Of a DNA stretch of 64,000 nt, positions 1-9,534 are shown piece by piece. Made by a program: the position numbers and the translations under genes. The number at the start of each line of letters is the position of its first letter. Position 1 is the first letter of the stretch. Source of the DNA: Epinephelus fuscoguttatus (Eukaryota; Chordata; Actinopteri; Perciformes; Serranidae); assembly GCF_011397635.1 (NCBI RefSeq), contig NC_064759.1, positions 19,740,428 to 19,804,427 of the forward strand, in the 5' to 3' direction. The notes under the pieces were generated by a model that saw only the letters and a list, made by a program, of their open reading frames with translations, had not been told where the DNA came from and did not search any database.

Positions 1-388
1 CTGGGTTTTGCTTTATCATGAGCCTTGCAGACCCCCAAATTTGTCTGCTTCATGTTGTTAACATTCATATTTTCATAATGAAATAAAGGCTTTTTCATGT
101 CAACTAAAGATGCATATTTTGTGCTTAATAATTTAATAGATTTATCAATTAGTTGAGCCATAGTTTTTTATAAATTCAATAAAAATGGGAAATATTTTTT
201 TCCAGCAAAACAATACTTTGCTTATTTTATTTATTTATGTTTTAGCTTTTTACTCAAATAATATAAGTGATAAGATAATCGATTGTTGGCTCTGCAACCT
301 ATCAGTTCCTTTTTTACAGTTTTAAAAACAAATAACCACTGGCTGTCATCCATGACTGTTTACACACTCCATATTGACATTCACACAC

Positions 389-3300
389 CTGAACGTCCCT
401 GTAGGACAACAGGAGGTTCATGACGATATCAGGGGTGAGAAGGTCTACACTGTCCAGGCGTTTCTGGATGCGACTCAACTCTTCACTAAGAGCTTTGCCG
501 CTGAACCGCTCCCGTGCCATACGGATCTCATGCCTGATTGACTCCCGGAAGTACTCACTGTCAGCACAAAGAGCGGAGGAGTCATAACAGTCCACAATTT
601 CACAATCTTCAATAAATCATCCACCACGGAGGAAGCCGTGAGTAATAGCATAAGCACATGCATGTGTAATCTGAGATGATAATGTTTTTTGGCAAAGCAC
701 ACAGTGGTGAACAAAGCCCTGCAGTTTATGCCTGACCTGGACTGAAGGTGCACATTGTTCAGCAGATGCACCAGTCTCTCCACCAGCGGGGTCAGCAGAG
801 GCTCCAGCTGGAAACTCGGCTGCATCAGCTCTTTGATACCTGTCATCATGGTGGCGTCACAGGCAAACACTTTGCCCTGAGGTGACACTACGTAAGGGAT
901 GAATGTGTAACTGCCACACTGCTCCTGAGGGAAGACAATGCACGTGTCAAACAGGGACACATGCGAACTGAAAGCTCCTGAATGGCCTCAGTGGAGCTGA
1001 GGCAGCATTTACAAGTTGTTCGGGTTCCTTCTTTTAATGTTTAATGTTTAAAAAACTCTTGAATAAATACAACTGATTTGCTACTGATTTCAAATTAAAT
1101 CTCTCTGATATGTACACTATTTTATTTAGAGCTAAAATGATTCCCAATTACGTTCTCTGCTTCGCATAACTCTAAATGGACTAAACCCAGAACAAATCAT
1201 TTGACGTCACCTTCACATCTGGGAAATAGTAATGGACTTTTTTTTTTTTTTTTTTTTAAGATTTTCCGGCATTTCACAGACCAAACTATCAATCAAACAC
1301 TCAAGAAAATAATCAGCAGATTAATCAAAGATGAAAAGCAGCAGCCATGGCCAGATTAAGTGCCAGAGGGCCTGGGGCAAAAATCAATTGTGGGCCTGCA
1401 CTAGCTCCATCATCTCACTCTCAACACACATGGCATCTTAACTGTACATTTTGAACAGAGCTGCAAAACACAACCCGTACCCCTAGGCTGACAAAACTTG
1501 TTCAGAGGTCTGCGGTGAAATAAAATTAACTTCCCAGATTTGTTAATTATGCAGGATTGCCTTAATTTCCTCTTAAATCAGTTCTCTTTGATCTTACATG
1601 GTGCGTATTCTGCAACATATTTTCAGTTAAAACAACATGTTTTACACAGTGTGCCTGACTTCTGGGCCCCCCAGTTTGTAATCCATAGCTGCAGTCCTAG
1701 TTTAATTATTACATTCATTCATAACATAAACACAAGTGGGACTATGTGTTGCTTTTTAAAGGGACAGTCCACCCCCAAATCAAAAATACACATTTTGCCT
1801 AACACCTGTAGTGCTATTTAATTTATCTAAATTGTTTTGGTGTGAGTGGCCGAGTGTTGGAGATATCAGCTGTCGAGATGTCTGCCTCCTCTCCAGTATA
1901 ATGGGACTAGATGGGACTCGGCCTGTGGTGCTCAGAGTGCCAAAAAAATACATTTGAAAAACTCAACAGCAATGTCTCTTTACAGAAATCATGACCGGAT
2001 TACTCAAAATAATCCACAGATTTTGTTGTGAGCACTTTCATGTAGAAACTATTTTCTTTCTACTGAACTACACCTGCCAACTGTGTCACCATGCAGTAGG
2101 AAGGGTTCATCCTCTACTACCTCACCTAGCAGCACCGAGCTGAGTAACGTTACAGCTCAGCTGAGGAGGATGCCATCAGTGTTTACATCTCACGCTGTCA
2201 CGAGAATGAGCCTCTTGTCCTTGGGTTCATTCTAATATCCATCCTCGACTCCTCTATCCTCGATCACTTGACTTGGAAATTGATTGAGACTTACCATCTT
2301 AAAGATATTTTTTAGGGCATTTTTGCCTCCAATTGATAGGACAGCCAAGTGTGAAAGGGGGAGAGAGAGAGGGAGCGTCACGCAGTAAAAGGCCACAGGC
2401 TGGAGCTGAACCTGGGCCGCCGCGGCAACAGCCCTGCACATGGGGCGCCCGCTCCACCCACCAAGCCACTGACGCCCCAGAGACTTTCCATCTTAAAGGT
2501 TGTCTCAGTTCGTTAAAATGTGCTCGGAGGAGTCGAGGAGTCAAGGAGAGAGAAGGCTTTCAGAGGGGAGGGAAGTGAGGATACACGAGTGCAGCTTTTG
2601 CTTTTTTTTAACCAAGTGAAATGAACGAATCATTTCCAGTGTTCAAAGACACCATAACCATATTCAAGGTTATTAAATAATGAATTCACAATCAGAGTAT
2701 CAATAAATACAGATGCAAATCATTAAAAAGCCTAAATCATATAGGAACTGAAGGAGCCTCTTGGATGAGTGGCGAAATGTCTTCAAGAAACACAAGCAAG
2801 TCCAGTTGCCTACGATATGGCACTTGTGTTTACCATGACCTGGATGACTGAGAATCTTCACCGCCACGGCCTGAATCATATAAACACATTTTATGACTCT
2901 GAGCAGGATACAGCCCATATTATAAATACAGAACGCGGGTGATTGTTAGACAGAGAGAAAACACTGCTGCTCTGCTACTGATAACTGTATCTGTATCCTT
3001 ATCATTATGTATAACATTATACGTGGGCAGACACACACCCCATTAAAAGTTTCTGTTGCTGTTAATAAAGCCTCCTGTCAGCTGATCCAGAAGTAATCAG
3101 CCGTCACCGTCATCATGATACACTTCAGAGGAAAAGACGTGTCATTTCTCTAAGGACATATTTCCTCGTTTTTTCTCTTCTTGCCTCATCCTCGCATCTC
3201 TCCCCTGTGTCTTAGGAAGGCTGAGCTAAGATGCGAGAAAAAGATGACATCTACTCATGGGATGAACCTCATGCGTAGATGCACGCTTCCCTCTGCACGG

Positions 3301-4194
3301 TGGCGAATGTAGCTCGGGAGAAAGAAAACAGTTCCTACATGAAACTGCTCACAACAAGGTCTGTGGATTATCTTGTGTAACCGGGTCATGATTTCTGGAA
3401 AGAGATGTTGCTGTTGAGTTTTTACAAATGTATTTTTTGGCGCTTTGAACACCACAAGCTGAGTGCCATCTAGTTCCATTATATTAGAGAAAAGTCAGAC
3501 ATCTCCATGGCTGATATCTCCAACACTTGGCCACTCACACCAAAACAATTTAAGATGATAAACAGCACTACAGGTGAGAGGAAGACAATATTTTTAATTT
3601 GGGGTGAACTGTCCCTTAAAGTTACCTTGATAGCCTGTAGATCACTATCTTGCTTGTAACAGTAGAGGATTATGTTATTGGTCATGCTGAAACTTTCCCT
3701 CACTCCCAGGTGATAGAAAAGGGAAGGCTGGCAGAAAGAGTCACTCATCTCCACCACTGCTACATCTGTGGGGGAAATTGAACAGAGCGAAGTTAGTTAG
3801 TTTGCGTAACCGGCGCAGCGCTGCGTGAGACAGCTACCCTGCAGCCAGCATGCCTACACTTGCCTGCATTGTAGAAACTATCCAGGATGTCGGTGGTGCC
3901 CAGGGATATTCTCTCAAATGAAAGAGTTTTAAAAGTTGCGTGTGCGTCCGCGCAGGCTTCCTTCAGACATTTCAGGGATAAGTTCCCCTCGGTCTGCGGC
4001 ACCGATGCGTCCTCGTTGACAATATACGCCACGGATACAGCTCTGGTGCGACTCCGTGGAGAGACGATCGGTTTACCCGAGGCGCTCAGCTCCATGGCTA
4101 AAGCGTCCTGCCACAAACTTCCAGCTGACACCCTGATTGGATCTTTCCTCCTCATGTCGTGCAGGCTCATCCGCCTGCGCTCCGTCGTGTACAT
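389..4194 (-). CDS. map3k6: MAP3K6/ASK2-like kinase, N-terminal exons (partial)
   Basis: Four coding exons on the minus strand: 4194-3864, 3765-3626, 924-737 and 557-389, giving 276 residues in one frame; the gene continues beyond the left edge, so the kinase domain is not present. The start at 4194 ([13 protein letters not shown]) is chosen because homology to the family begins just after it, although the frame is open further upstream. Family motifs seen: YIVNED near residue 53, [13 protein letters not shown] across exons 1-2, [42 protein letters not shown], and [16 protein letters not shown] at the end. ASK kinases are MAP3Ks that act in the cytoplasm upstream of JNK and p38 under oxidative stress; this N-terminal part holds the thioredoxin-binding region. 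The SMTNN, RERFSG and LDSVDLL wording fits MAP3K6 better than MAP3K5 or MAP3K15, by memory of the family. Intron 1 begins GC, not GT, and intron 2 is mostly a transposon (see findings). Confidence 0.85.
1756..3619. mobile_element. TTAA-target DNA transposon with long inverted ends
   Basis: The ends read GGGACAG-T(C/T)CACCCC inward from TTAA on both sides (1756-1759 and 3616-3619). The inverted similarity continues for about 370 bp (about 1760-2125 against 3615-3250), including the shared strings TTTTGGTGTGAGTGGCC and GGAGATATCAGC. A 4-bp TTAA duplication is typical of piggyBac and Kolobok superfamilies; I infer a non-autonomous member, and cannot tell which superfamily. A tRNA-like SINE sits inside it. 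It fills most of intron 2 of the map3k6-like gene. Confidence 0.75.
2310..2478 (-). repeat. tRNA-derived SINE
   Basis: Read on the minus strand it starts GGGGCGTCAGTGGCTTGGTG, with an A-box-like stretch at 2451-2469 and a B-box-like GGTTCAGCTCCA at 2401-2412, the spacing of a pol III tRNA-type promoter. It ends toward 2310 in a pyrimidine/purine-rich tail (gagagagag at about 2360-2375). Nested in the TTAA element at 1756-3619. Confidence 0.6.
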
Positions 4195-5388
4195 GTTGCG
4201 TCTTGCTCCGCAGCTCCAACTCAATGCATGACCTTCGTGGGGACAGCTTCCATTAAAAACCCAACGGCACGGTTGCTTGTTCTTGTAATTCCCCAGGTGT
4301 GTCGCCACCCCCGCGCACAGCGCATATCCACTATGATTCCCGGTACTCCTCTCCACTGGACCCGCCCTTCTCTCCTCCCCTGCTCCGCCTGCTGACACTG
4401 AGAGTGAAACTGAACACCACACAGCCTCGACTCTCGCACGACCTCTGCTGTGGAAAAACTGTGATTCAGCTGCATTAGTTTTCTGTTGAAAACGGACGTA
4501 GCGATTTGTCCCACCCACCCTCAGTGCCACACTGTAATGCCACTTTTTTCCAGTGCTCTTTTTACATAGAATTACAAACTAAGCTCCAGTATTTGTTTCT
4601 CAAAAATAATTCAAATCAGAGCGGCTGCAGAGAGACAGGTGGACAGGAAGATGTGTTTCATCCCTTGCTTTGCTTCACCTGTTGCCAGATCTCTATTTTA
4701 TTTGTCATGTAATGCCCTATAAATGACAAAAAGCACTTAAACGATAGAACATTTTACAGTCAGTGAGTTTTTTAAACAATAATCCAAACCTGGGGACATC
4801 CACCTAAAACCAGGTTCTTATGATCGTCCCTATGTCAGCTTCAGAACAAATCATTGGAAATCTGTAAATATACACGACATTGGTGCAAGAAAACACACAA
4901 CAGCATCGGTTATTTTTTCTCTTGCACTAAAAAGCAAAAACAAAAAAAAAAGTAATGTAATTAAAATGCTTGAGTTCACATTCCACGAATTGTACACCAA
5001 AACATACAGCCTGGACATCGACAAAGAGATTCTGCTGAACTTTGTACTCAGTGCTGTGATTCGAAAATAGAAAATAAACTGTTGCGTTTAGCGAGATATC
5101 TGTATCTGGCACCGAGCACTTCGTCCTGTAAATTAGAGATCAGTCATGCATCACACAGACGTTACACAAACAACCTGAGAATCGGAAGTCTTCTTGAGAC
5201 AGTTGTGGCAGGTTTAAGCAATAGTTACAGAATATACAAACCAGCCTTGTTCCTTTATTGTGATCAAGTCCCACGTTTACCGGGTCAGTTCATTGTTCCA
5301 ATCCCTGCAGATACAACTATGTGTTGAACATTGATGACGATGTAATCTAACCTGAATGAAACTGGGCAATACAGTCTATGGGAACAAT
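4195..5388. other. Intergenic: map3k6 5' side and snip1 3' UTR
   Basis: No further coding exon is recognised. The first 340 bp next to the kinase start remain open in the kinase frame but show no similarity that I recognise, so I treat them as 5' UTR. The right half should be the 3' UTR of snip1. Confidence 0.5.
5254..5259 (-). promoter_or_regulatory. Candidate polyadenylation signal of snip1
   Basis: AATAAA on the minus strand, 130 nt beyond the snip1 stop codon. It is the nearest canonical signal, so it is the best candidate for the main 3' end. Confidence 0.5.
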
Positions 5389-8300
5389 TTACTCATCAAG
5401 ACCCTCGTCGTCTTCTTCCTCTTCCACCTTGGCGTCCACCTCGCTTGTGTCTGAGAACTCGTGCAGCAGGACGTATTCGCGGCTGCTGAAGCCGAACTTG
5501 ATAACGTCTTTTTCTTTGAGCTCGTAATAGCGCTGGGATTCGATGCGCTGGTTGTTCAGGTAGGTGCCGTTGCCAGAACCCAGGTCGATGATGTAAGGTC
5601 TCACCCTGCGGCCGGTGGTGCCGTCGGCCCGTGTAAACTCCATCAGTCTACAGAAAAATAAAGGAAACAAAATCATCAAAGTTTAATGAGTTAAGTCTAA
5701 ATAATACAGATTCAAGTTAAAGAGTTCTAACGCACAGTAAACACCTTAGCTAATGATTTTTATTCCTACCTGTACTGGAACACTGCATGTTGCTTGGAGC
5801 AGGATGGGTGGTCAATGGGGATATCAGCGATTTTCCTCTGCCGCCCCAACAAATAGGCACTCTGTCTGTGAATGTACATGACTGGGAGGGGTTCATCATT
5901 CTTGAAGGGGTAAAGTCGCCATCTGCGCTTGGGAATGCGAGCCTCAGGTGGCTCGTTGTACTTGATCACCACCCCGCGGAATGTGTTTGTGTCTTCTGTC
6001 AGAGCCCCCGACAGTTCAAAGTTGGGTTTCTCCTTTTCAGCAGGCGGGGCACTTGGGCTGTCGCTCCCTCCTCCCGACTGCCCAAATTCCTGCTCTTGGT
6101 TTTCTTCGCGCCGCTGCCGGTTTTCCCTGCGCCGCTCATCGTGCTGCTGTCTCTCAGCTTGTTGAGAGGCGAGTGCGCCTCGCTCTCTGTGTCTGTCACG
6201 GTCTCTCTCCCGCGGTCTGTCTGATTCCCACCTGCTCCGCCTCTCCTCTGGCTGGTCGTTTCTTCTCCTCCGTTCATCGCCACCAGACCGATGCTCATCA
6301 CGCTCCTGAGAATTTTAGTAAAAAGACAGTAAAAGAAAAATGATAAGTCCAAGACAAAAAAGACATTATCATTGGAGACATTTTATTCTATCAGGCCCTG
6401 ATCACACAAAGCATTTTGCAGGTTGGAAAATGTGAGGCACGCCTCACTGCCCCCCTTTTCTTTTTTACTGAATGCCACTAGTGATTAAAAACACTTGCTG
6501 TGCCATTTCATTATTGCCAGGCAACCACGGACTCACCTTCCTATACTAACCTTCCTGTGTATTCATTCTACAGTTTATTTATTCATTTTAATTATTTGAC
6601 AGTTATTAGTATGTAGTTCCTAAAATGGACAGGCAGAGGGTACTCACACTTGGTCTGGCTGAGGGTGAGAGACTATCAGCAAATTGTTGTTTTGAGCACA
6701 GGGAAACGGAGATCTGTGTGTGTACACGAGACCCTATAAAAAAAGAGTGGATCACGGGGATTACCACCAGTTGGTCCAGAAGCATTGCCTCAATGTGGGC
6801 CATTTCGTTTCTGGGCATATTTTAGGATGACTCAGAGGCAGTTTGACAACCTGCTGTCTATCGTCGGGTCGTACAGCTCTAGATAGCAACAGCTACCACC
6901 AGTTTCCCCTCCATTGTTTACCAACAGTAAATGTGTTGTCGTGACCACCACAGAAGACCCATCACCTCTCTAATCCTCTGATTGGACAAAGGGAAAAAAA
7001 GTGATGACAAGGAGTGTTTTTCCACCCTGAGCTGGAGTTTTTTCAGCTTGAGGAGTTCAGAGCCCTCCGGCAAAAACACCAAGGCACCTGGAGTGCAGAA
7101 ACGTGACGTGCGTTGCAACACAAAAAACGTGAGCAATAAGCTCCATTCTCATTAAAAACAATTACGGAAAGGCGCCTCAGGCTGCTAAAATGCGTCCTGT
7201 GTGATCAGGGCCTTAAACCCAGTCAGACCGACAAGACTGAAAAGTGGCCATGGTTATGCCATTGTTGTATCCAGCATATAACACTGATGATTATGCTACT
7301 GTTGAGTGACATATGCCTCTTATAAATAGTAAGTTACTGTAGTTACAATAATAGCTACAACATTCCACCCTAGTCTCAAAACTAGGAATCATGAGACTGT
7401 TGCACTTATTATCTCTCAAAGGCAGTTGTTGTGCTAATACCTTGGTGAAAGCTGTGCTATCTGACCAGCTGTAGCCATATTGGCTCTGTAAATAGCAGGC
7501 ACAGTCTGTCCCACTCAGACCAAGTCTGAATGACAAATTCATTAAATTGTTAAACTGCTGTTTATGTATATTTATTTATTTGTTTTTACAAAGTTGTGAA
7601 TCGGCACCACTGTCCCACTGGATGTCTGCCAGTGAGAACTAGTATATGTCAGTGAAACCAAGGCTGGTGTGTACTCTCCAAGTACCATATACCAGTCCAG
7701 AGGTGCTGTCATATGCCTGTAAGAATCGGTGTGCGATGAACACTGGTGGCCTCAACTTTTTTATGTGGCACCTTCATCTTTTCAAGCCTAGATTACTGCA
7801 ACAGTGTCTTTTCTTCCCTGAATCAAAAATCTATTAATCGACTCCCGACTGTACAGAATTCAGTTGCCAGGCTTTTAACCAGAACCAAGAGACAAGATCA
7901 CATCACTTTTTAGGCTCTTCATGGTCTCTTTCCCAGCTATATCTCCAACCTCTTATAGCCATACACACCAGGACGTACCTTGAGGTCCTCAGCCAGAGGT
8001 CTTTTGTCTGTTCCAGAGGCCTGGCTGAAAACTAAAGGGGACAGAGTAATTCCTGTCAGGGCCCTGAGGCTCTGGAACAGGTCCGACGTCAGTGATCTCT
8101 TTTAAGTCCCTTCTTAAAACATAATTTTATCGGAGAGCCTTTTCTGATTTTACTGGAATTTTAAGTTAATTTAGCCTGTCTTCTATATGATTTTGATCAG
8201 TTCTTTTACAAGATGTTTTATAATGTCTTGTCTGATTAATTATTGACATGTAATTCACGTTTTAACTCTGTTTTGAAAAGCACTTCATTAATGGATATTA

Positions 8301-8926
8301 TTATTATTATAGCACATATGCCACAGCAAATTACCCTTTTAAAGCTGTGTGGCATCTTTATAAAAAATAATAAAGAATCTAATCACCCGTTTTATTTTGA
8401 CATCAGCACCACGGAGTGGAGGAGTGCGACTTCTTCTGTTTCTGGGGGATCTGCTGGCTCGTCTGGCGGGAGGTGACTCTCTTCTAGCTGGTGAGCGGTC
8501 CCTCGTCCTGGCTGGTGACCTAACGTTACATGAAGAACACAAGAAACCCTTCAATGACTTTTTAAAGACATTTACAAACTGCCAAATTATTGCCAGTTAG
8601 ATGTAGCATGTGTGGGCTTATGCTGCGTTTGTTAACGGCTAGCGGAAAAAACCCCAACATGCTTTCGTTGTAAGGACCGATTGGCCAACGTGTTACGTCA
8701 TTTTGTTACTGTCATGGCAAACGCAGGACAAAAGCGAAGTAATATGAAGGCTACATTAAAAATACCTGCTGGCTCTTCTCCTCTGTGGACTTGAGTTGCC
8801 GCTGGATCTCGACCTCGAGCGGCGTGATCTCTGTGGCCTAACAGGGCTCACTGGCTCCTGCTTTACCTTAACTTTGGGCTCGCGCTCCGGTGACTCTCTT
8901 CTCCTGTGACGCTTTTCTTTGGTCAT
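5389..8926 (-). CDS. snip1: Smad nuclear-interacting protein 1 (FHA domain)
   Basis: Four coding exons on the minus strand: 8926-8766, 8519-8387, 6305-5770, 5647-5389; 1089 nt, 362 residues, with all splice phases consistent and GT/AG at each intron. Human SNIP1 is somewhat longer (about 396). Residues 1-175 are a basic, Arg/Ser-Pro-rich and then Glu/Arg-rich low-complexity region, as in the family. The FHA fold covers about residues 235-345: GR at 252-253, SKQH at 268-271 and GSGNGTYLN at 300-308 are the phosphopeptide-binding loops. The tail is acidic (VEEEEDDEGLDE). SNIP1 is a nuclear protein reported to bind Smads and p300, and it is a component of activated spliceosomes. It diverges from dnali1 across a ~600 bp gap. 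Intron 2 holds a PIF/Harbinger-like element and a LINE fragment. Confidence 0.95.
6394..7212 (+). mobile_element. PIF/Harbinger-like DNA transposon remnant, copy 1
   Basis: Terminal inverted repeats GGCCCTGATCACACA (6394) and its complement ending at 7212. The interior, read on the plus strand around 6625-6830, encodes fragments such as RQRVL...EGERLS that match the fuller copy near 41.7-42.5 kb, but stop codons and frame changes break it. Located in snip1 intron 2. The class is inferred from the transposase-like fragment of the second copy. Confidence 0.7.
7640..8290 (+). repeat. LINE ORF2 3'-end fragment (L2/CR1-like)
   Basis: Plus-strand translation in changing frames gives phrases typical of the C-terminal end of fish LINE ORF2, such as VQNSVARLLTRTKRQDHIT, PSYISNLL and VIPVRALRLWNRS. 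It ends in an ATT microsatellite at about 8299-8311. Stop codons show it is dead. Located in snip1 intron 2. Confidence 0.65.
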
Positions 8927-9534
8927 TCTAATATTTGTATTGTAATCCAGCCGTTATGTAACTAAACACACATCGTCGTTCCCCCAAAAGCGTATAAAAA
9001 ACAAAAGCAAACTCAAAAACGTTGCGATTACAAACTTCGATTGTTATGCTCAAATTAGTCACTTCCGCTTCCTGTGGTACGCCGGGAATTTATGTCGGAA
9101 TGGCCGTTGCCAACTGTCTAGTTCCGCTTGGCTACGTCTCTCACAATTGAATATAAATGCAGTTGTTATAATTGTCGAGAATTTTTTTTACAGCAATCCC
9201 TTCCTGTTTCTGTTACTCAAGGCACATTGTAAGGCGTAAAAACGACGCAAAATTAAAATCAAAGCAAGTGAAAATCCAGCAGCACCATAACTGTATGAAT
9301 ACTAACTCCTTTGTTGTGTTGATTTTATTATATTTATAATAAAGGGTCACCAATGATGAACAGGCAACCACAAATAACCCTGCCTACCGTTATGAACCTA
9401 ACTGTAGATTCCACACGGACAAACTAAAACGGAACGCCGGGACACTGTTGCCATGACAACATAAACTGAAACCCCACACCGAGAAGTTTCTGGCTTTCAG
9501 TGTTTAGCTTTATTATTTTTATGGTGAAAACACG
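8927..9534. promoter_or_regulatory. Divergent promoter region between snip1 and dnali1
   Basis: The two start codons are 608 bp apart on opposite strands, so both promoters must lie here or overlap. ETS-like sites occur at 9060-9074 (CACTTCCGCTTCCTG), about 135 bp from the snip1 ATG. A perfect RFX X-box lies at 9447-9460, close to dnali1. No TATA box is evident for either gene. Confidence 0.7.
9447..9460 (+). promoter_or_regulatory. RFX X-box of dnali1
   Basis: GTTGCCATGACAAC matches the X-box consensus GYTRCC-N(1-3)-RRYRAC exactly and is nearly a perfect palindrome. It ends 74 bp before the dnali1 ATG. RFX factors control ciliary genes, and DNALI1 is an axonemal protein, so the site and the gene fit each other. 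Confidence 0.8.

Noticed and set aside
3255..3757. Minus-strand frames next to map3k6 exon 2
   Set aside because: The part beyond 3626 is transposon end sequence; only 3626-3765 is kinase exon.
5787..6343. Overlapping plus-strand frames up to 145 codons
   Set aside because: Antisense of snip1 exon 3, whose Arg/Glu-rich codons leave the other strand open.
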